From Methanobrevibacter sp. (GTDB lineage Archaea > Methanobacteriota > Methanobacteria > Methanobacteriales > Methanobacteriaceae), in NCBI GenBank assembly GCA_031289975.1, contig JAITOM010000300.1, positions 1 through 8,196 on the forward strand: a stretch of 8,196 bases of DNA. The letters run 5' to 3'. The notes under the pieces were generated by a model that was given only the letters and a program-made list of their open reading frames with translations, searched no databases and was not told where the DNA came from. This document shows, in pieces, positions 4,731 through 8,196 of this stretch (within the stretch, counting starts at the first letter, position 1; every line of letters starts with the position of its first letter). The translations under genes were made by a program, and so were the position numbers.

Positions 4731-7268
4731 TCATTTATTATCAAACAAATGAGAAGATATTCTTTCAGCTATTAAAATAGTAGAGGATACAATTAATATT
4801 AATATCCAATCCAATATTTCAAGTCCTGTTGTTTTAAATATCATTTGTAAAAATGGTATGTAAATAATTAATAGCTGTAATAAAAATGATGCTGAAATAG
4901 CTATCCAAAAAAGGTTATTCTTTTCATTTGATTTTGCTCTATTATTAATAGCATTAAATAGCTGATAAACTACAAAAACACTAAATGCCATAGTCATAGC
5001 TAATTTTTCTTCTCTTTGAGAGTTTAGTTCATAAGTAAATAAAAGTAAGGTTCCCGTTGCCATCACAATCCCAGCAATAAATACTTTAATTAAAATGTTT
5101 TTTGATAAAATATCTCCTTTTCCTGGTTTTCTACTCATTATATTCCTTTCAGCACCTTCCATACCTAAAGTTTGAGCTGGAGGTCCGTCCATCATAATAT
5201 TGATCCATAAAATTTGAACAGGGGTAAATGGAAGTGGCAAATTTAAAATTGAAGCTGAAATAATAGTTAAAATGGCTCCAACATTTGTAGAAACTTGAAA
5301 CTTTACAAACCTTTTGATATTATCAAATATTTTTCTTCCTTCTTTAATAGCCTTAATTATTGTTGCAAAGTTATCATCTTGAATTATCATATCAGCGGCT
5401 TCTTTGGAAACATCTGTTCCACTACCCATTCCCACACCAATAGAAGCTTTTTTAAGTGCAGGAGCATCATTAACACCATCTCCAGTCATTGAAACAATAT
5501 TATCATGATTTTGCAGTGCTTCAACAATCCTAACTTTCTGTTCAGGAAAAACTCTTGCATAAACTTCAACATCTTCAACAACACTGTCAAATTCTTCATT
5601 GGAAAGTTTATCAAGGTTTTGACCAGTTAAAACCTTACCTTTAGTTAATATGCCAATTTCTCTTGCAATAGATGAAGCTGTTGATTGATGGTCTCCTGTA
5701 ATCATCACAACTTTTATTCCTGCTTTTTTACAAGATTTAACAGCATTTTTTGCTTCTTCTCTTGGAGGATCCATCATACCAAGTAAACCAACAAATATTA
5801 ATTCAGATTCAACTAAATCAGGATCATCAACATTAAAATTACAATCTACTTCCCTATAAGCAAGACCTAAAACTCTAAGAGCAAAATTAGTCATTTCTTT
5901 AATATCGGTAAGAATTTTATTTCTATTTTCATCGCTGAGAATTTCTATGCTTCCATTCTTATCAATGTATTTAGATTTCTCTAAGATAATTTCTGGTGCA
6001 CCTTTACTAAAAAAATATAATTTTTCCCCTACTTTATGTACTGTTGTCATTCTTTTTCTAACACTATCCAATGGATGTTCTTTTATACGAGGATAAGTTT
6101 TCTCGAATTCTAATTTTTCATAACCATTATTTAATCCATAATTTAATACAGCCACATCAGTGGGATCACCAGTACATTTACCATCTTTAATAGTTGAATT
6201 GTTACATAGAGTAGCTATTTCAAAAGATTTATTAGGATTCGCGACTCTCGTATCTTTAACTTCCATTTTATTCAATGTTAGTGTCCCAGTTTTATCACTG
6301 CAAACAACTGTACATGATCCAAGGGTTTCAACAGCCAATAATTTTTTTACAAGTGCATTCGATTTAGCCATTCTTTGCATACCTAATGCTAAAGTCAAGG
6401 TTAAAACTGCTGGAAGACCTTCAGGAATAGCTGCAACAGCAAGAGAAACAGCAGTCATAAATGTTTCAACGAGTGGAATACCTTTTAAAAATTGAAGAAT
6501 AAAAACAATAACACAAACAACAATAGCTATCAAACCAAGAGTTTTACTTAAAGATTTTATTTTATTTTGAAGTGGAGTTGCCTTATCTTTCTCACTTATC
6601 ATTTGAGCAATCTTTCCAATTGAGGTGTTCATTCCAATAGCTATTACAATTCCAGTCCCACGACCAGATATAACATTAGAATCCATGTAAGCTATTGCTT
6701 TTCTTATATTTTCATCATGAGAATCCTTATCAACCTTTAATAGATTAACATCTTCATCACTCTTTGTTACAGGAAAAGATTCACCAGTTAAAGAAGATTC
6801 ATCTATTTTTAAATTAGATGAATCAACAATAATTAAATCAGCAGGAATCTTATCTCCTTCTTCAACAATTACAATATCACCTATTGTAATCTGGTCTCCA
6901 CCAACTTTTTGAATCTGACCATCTCTTTTAACAATCGCATCTGTTGTTACAAGAGATTTCAATTTTTCTATGGCTTTTTCAGATTTGTACTCCTGTATAA
7001 ATCCAATAATTCCATTCAAAAGAACAACAAATAAAATTACTATAGAATCGATCACATCCCCAACAAAATATCCTGCAATAGCAGCAAGTATAAGAAGGAA
7101 AATAAGTAAATCCATAAATTGCATTAAAAAAATCTTTAAATAAGAATCCTTTTCATCTTCCATTAACTCATTATTACCATGAATTTTAAGTCGTTCTATA
7201 GCTTCTAAATTAGTTAATCCATCTTCACGACTTTCATATTTCTTATAAACTTTTTCTAAGTCATTCAT
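4731..7268 (-). CDS. Calcium-transporting P-type ATPase, P2A family, PMR1/SPCA-like
   Basis: This 845-residue membrane pump probably exports Ca2+, and perhaps Mn2+, from the cell using ATP. An N-terminal cation-ATPase domain (1-66) precedes M1 and M2 (about 48-92). The actuator loop carries TGES at 161-164, and M4 carries PEGLP at 282-286. D325 in DKTGT is the phosphorylated residue. KGAPE (422-426), DPPR (500-503), TGDH (524-527) and TGDGVNDAP (595-603) complete the N and P domains. M5 to M10 span about 655-836. Aligned with SERCA, site II residues are kept (E283, N690, D694), while site I is altered: E771 becomes A665, T799 becomes M693 and E908 becomes Q769. The M6 motif NIMMDGPPAQTLGME is characteristic of PMR1/SPCA pumps. 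This predicts one ion per cycle. The start is supported by AAGGTTGA six bases upstream. The gene is intact and stands alone. Confidence 0.95.
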   Translation of the reverse strand: MNDLEKVYKKYESREDGLTNLEAIERLKIHGNNELMEDEKDSYLKIFLMQFMDLLIFLLILAAIAGYFVGDVIDSIVILFVVLLNGIIGFIQEYKSEKAIEKLKSLVTTDAIVKRDGQIQKVGGDQITIGDIVIVEEGDKIPADLIIVDSSNLKIDESSLTGESFPVTKSDEDVNLLKVDKDSHDENIRKAIAYMDSNVISGRGTGIVIAIGMNTSIGKIAQMISEKDKATPLQNKIKSLSKTLGLIAIVVCVIVFILQFLKGIPLVETFMTAVSLAVAAIPEGLPAVLTLTLALGMQRMAKSNALVKKLLAVETLGSCTVVCSDKTGTLTLNKMEVKDTRVANPNKSFEIATLCNNSTIKDGKCTGDPTDVAVLNYGLNNGYEKLEFEKTYPRIKEHPLDSVRKRMTTVHKVGEKLYFFSKGAPEIILEKSKYIDKNGSIEILSDENRNKILTDIKEMTNFALRVLGLAYREVDCNFNVDDPDLVESELIFVGLLGMMDPPREEAKNAVKSCKKAGIKVVMITGDHQSTASSIAREIGILTKGKVLTGQNLDKLSNEEFDSVVEDVEVYARVFPEQKVRIVEALQNHDNIVSMTGDGVNDAPALKKASIGVGMGSGTDVSKEAADMIIQDDNFATIIKAIKEGRKIFDNIKRFVKFQVSTNVGAILTIISASILNLPLPFTPVQILWINIMMDGPPAQTLGMEGAERNIMSRKPGKGDILSKNILIKVFIAGIVMATGTLLLFTYELNSQREEKLAMTMAFSVFVVYQLFNAINNRAKSNEKNNLFWIAISASFLLQLLIIYIPFLQMIFKTTGLEILDWILILIVSSTILIAERISSHLFDNK

Positions 7269-7274
7269 CTAATT

Positions 7275-7282
7275 TCAACCTT
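7275..7282 (-). promoter_or_regulatory. Ribosome binding site of the ATPase gene
   Basis: AAGGTTGA on the gene strand resembles the archaeal AGGTGA core and lies six bases before the ATG at 7268. It fixes the start at this methionine; the second candidate start downstream would lack such a site. Confidence 0.6.
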
Positions 7283-7296
7283 ATGTTTTTAATTTT

Positions 7297-7314
7297 CAAT
7301 TTATTTATAAATTG
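7297..7314 (-). promoter_or_regulatory. ATPase TATA box within a perfect palindrome
   Basis: The TATA-like TTTATAAATAA (7301-7311 on the gene strand) lies 33 to 43 bases upstream of the start codon, a suitable distance for a short leader. It is enclosed by the perfect inverted repeat CAATTTAT-TT-ATAAATTG. A regulator bound here would compete with TBP. An 8-bp palindrome is not rare in DNA this AT-rich, so the operator idea is tentative. Confidence 0.4.
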
Positions 7315-7473
7315 AGTATAGTCTTTTGTAAAATTAATTTTTTCATGTTAAAATTTGAGTTGGATTTTCATGAAAATTTTATTTTAATTAAAATTGTTGA
7401 TTATTGAATTATAATAATTATATAAATTATTTATTTAAATAAATATATTATAACAATTAATATTAAAAAATAA

Positions 7474-7561
7474 AGAAAAACTTCGTTTTTCTAAGTGAAA
7501 TAAAAAATTTCACTAAAGAAAATTAGAAATTTTCTAACTTATAAAATCATGAATTTTATAA
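7474..7561. repeat. Array of four consecutive perfect hairpins
   Basis: Hairpin 1 (7474-7492) is AGAAAAAC-TTC-GTTTTTCT. Hairpin 2 (7494-7514) has stem AGTGAAAT and a five-A loop. Hairpin 3 (7517-7535) is AGAAAATT-AGA-AATTTTCT. Hairpin 4 (7539-7561) has stem TTATAAAAT and loop CATGA. Stems are 8 or 9 bp without mismatch, and gaps between hairpins are only 1 to 3 bases. Four in a row is far more than base composition would give. The array lies about 206 bases upstream of the ATPase start and beyond its TATA box, so it is probably not part of that message. Function unknown. Confidence 0.75.
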
Positions 7562-7625
7562 ATAACAAAAATTTAAAATTTAATTTATATTTAAATAAAT
7601 ATTTCATTATAGTGTTCTGTATGAT

Positions 7626-7669
7626 TAATTATGTTATATTAAATTTCTAATTATGTTATATTAAATTTC
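7626..7669. repeat. Perfect 22-bp tandem repeat, two copies
   Basis: Two identical adjacent units occupy 7626-7647 and 7648-7669; the core is ATTATGTTATATTAAATTTC. They do not code for anything evident. A recent slippage or unequal exchange is the simplest explanation. Confidence 0.8.
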
Positions 7670-7907
7670 AAAAAATTTTTTGCAAAATATTTTTTAAATA
7701 TAGTGGAATAAAAAAAGTTTGTAATTAATCATTTATTTTTATTTGCTTAATTTTCAATAATACTTTCTAATATTTTAATAAATTATTAATTAATAAATTT
7801 AACTATTTTATTTTTAAAAATAAATAATATTATATTTTTATTCATGAAGTTAATAATTTAAAGATATTTTTAAAAAACTCATTACTTAAAAACATTTTTT
7901 AGTTCAC

Positions 7908-7962
7908 TATAATATTTAATTTTAAAAAAAGTTATTTATTAAGATCTTTATCAAAACCACTA
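7908..7962 (+). repeat. Repeat module E2, inverted match to E1
   Basis: This segment matches the reverse complement of 4140-4193 at about 90% and ends in AAAACCACTATA, the same type of end as copy B (4353-4364). A second ACTATAA (7906-7912) marks its left border. E1 and E2 lie on either side of the ATPase gene in opposite orientation. Confidence 0.65.
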
Positions 7963-8017
7963 TATTAATATATTATAAAATATTAATCTCTTAAATGACG
8001 ATTTTTATTTTTCATCT

Positions 8018-8169
8018 GTTAAAAATTTATTTTCAACTTAGGATAATTTATTCTCAGTTTTTAAAAATATGAATTATAAAAAAAATAATTTAAGTTAAAA
8101 ATTTATTTTCAACTTAGGTTAATTTATTCTCAGTTTTTAAAAATAAGAATTATAATAAAAATAATTTAA
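8018..8169. repeat. 76-bp tandem duplication at the window edge
   Basis: Two adjacent 76-bp units (8018-8093 and 8094-8169) differ at only three positions. There is no spacer, so this is not a CRISPR array. Each unit contains TTTTCAACTTAGG and TTATTCTCAGTTTTTAA. The segment ends 27 bases before the window edge; the sequence after the second unit no longer follows the repeat. Confidence 0.85.
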
Positions 8170-8196
8170 TATATTGTATATTAAAAATTGTAATTA

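Larger units (their letters stand above)
7269..8196. other. Gene-free region upstream of the ATPase gene
   Basis: No protein-like frame or tRNA-like GC-rich block is present in these 928 bases. The ATPase promoter and ribosome site occupy 7275-7314, a hairpin array 7474-7561, a 22-bp tandem repeat 7626-7669, repeat module E2 7908-7962 and a 76-bp tandem duplication 8018-8169. ACTATA motifs occur at 7317-7322, 7608-7613, 7699-7704 (minus strand), 7906-7911 and 7959-7964 (plus strand). Around 7720-7860 I see only low-complexity AT sequence. The gene to the right is outside the window. Confidence 0.7.

Noticed and set aside
6160..6495. Plus-strand open frame of 111 codons
   Set aside because: It lies opposite the M4 and phosphorylation region of the ATPase gene, which is strongly supported by motifs; it is an antisense shadow. 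The same holds for the plus-strand frames within the other two genes.
453..7268. A three-gene operon
   Set aside because: All three genes share a strand, but the gaps are 277 and 704 bases, thrS and the ATPase gene have their own promoter-like signals, and the functions are unrelated.
8018..8169. Possible CRISPR array
   Set aside because: The two 76-bp units are directly adjacent with no unique spacer, are too long for CRISPR repeats, and no cas gene is present.

Overview
The window is very AT-rich. It carries three genes, all on the minus strand, separated by long gene-free stretches. The threonyl-tRNA synthetase has the archaeal N-terminal editing domain instead of the bacterial TGS/editing domains, which points to a euryarchaeon. 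The base composition, the long AT-rich intergenic regions and the absence of a bacterial-type -35/-10 signal at the gene starts suggest a low-GC Methanobacteriales member, most likely Methanobrevibacter or a close relative. The lineage is inferred from sequence style and family knowledge, not from a search.

Layout from left to right: 1-452 is gene-free, with two adjacent hairpins, copy A of a long intergenic repeat and a possible decayed gene fragment. 453-1913 encodes a DUF4062 / GHKL-type ATPase / winged-helix protein. 1914-2190 holds a pair of 24-bp direct repeats and a diverged copy C of the intergenic repeat. 2191-4026 is thrS. 4027-4730 is gene-free and carries the thrS promoter, an inverted copy D, module E1 and copy B. 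4731-7268 encodes a P2A-type calcium ATPase whose membrane motifs resemble the PMR1/SPCA type. 7269-8196 is gene-free and holds the ATPase promoter, an array of four back-to-back hairpins, a 22-bp tandem repeat, module E2 and a 76-bp tandem duplication that runs to the window edge.

The three genes do not form an operon. The gaps are 277 and 704 bases, and TATA-like signals can be seen upstream of thrS and the ATPase gene. thrS is housekeeping, the ATPase is ion homeostasis, and the DUF4062 protein is an accessory gene with a sensor/regulator or defence-like architecture. Its partners, if any, are not visible here.

The main unexplained structure lies between the genes. A family of repeat modules, several ending in a shared (C)ACTATA motif, occurs in all four intergenic regions in both orientations. 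Separately, hairpins of the form AGAAAAnn-loop-nnTTTTCT occur at both ends of the window with compensating base changes in the stems. These are the best candidates for something undescribed, together with the orphan DUF4062-ATPase protein.
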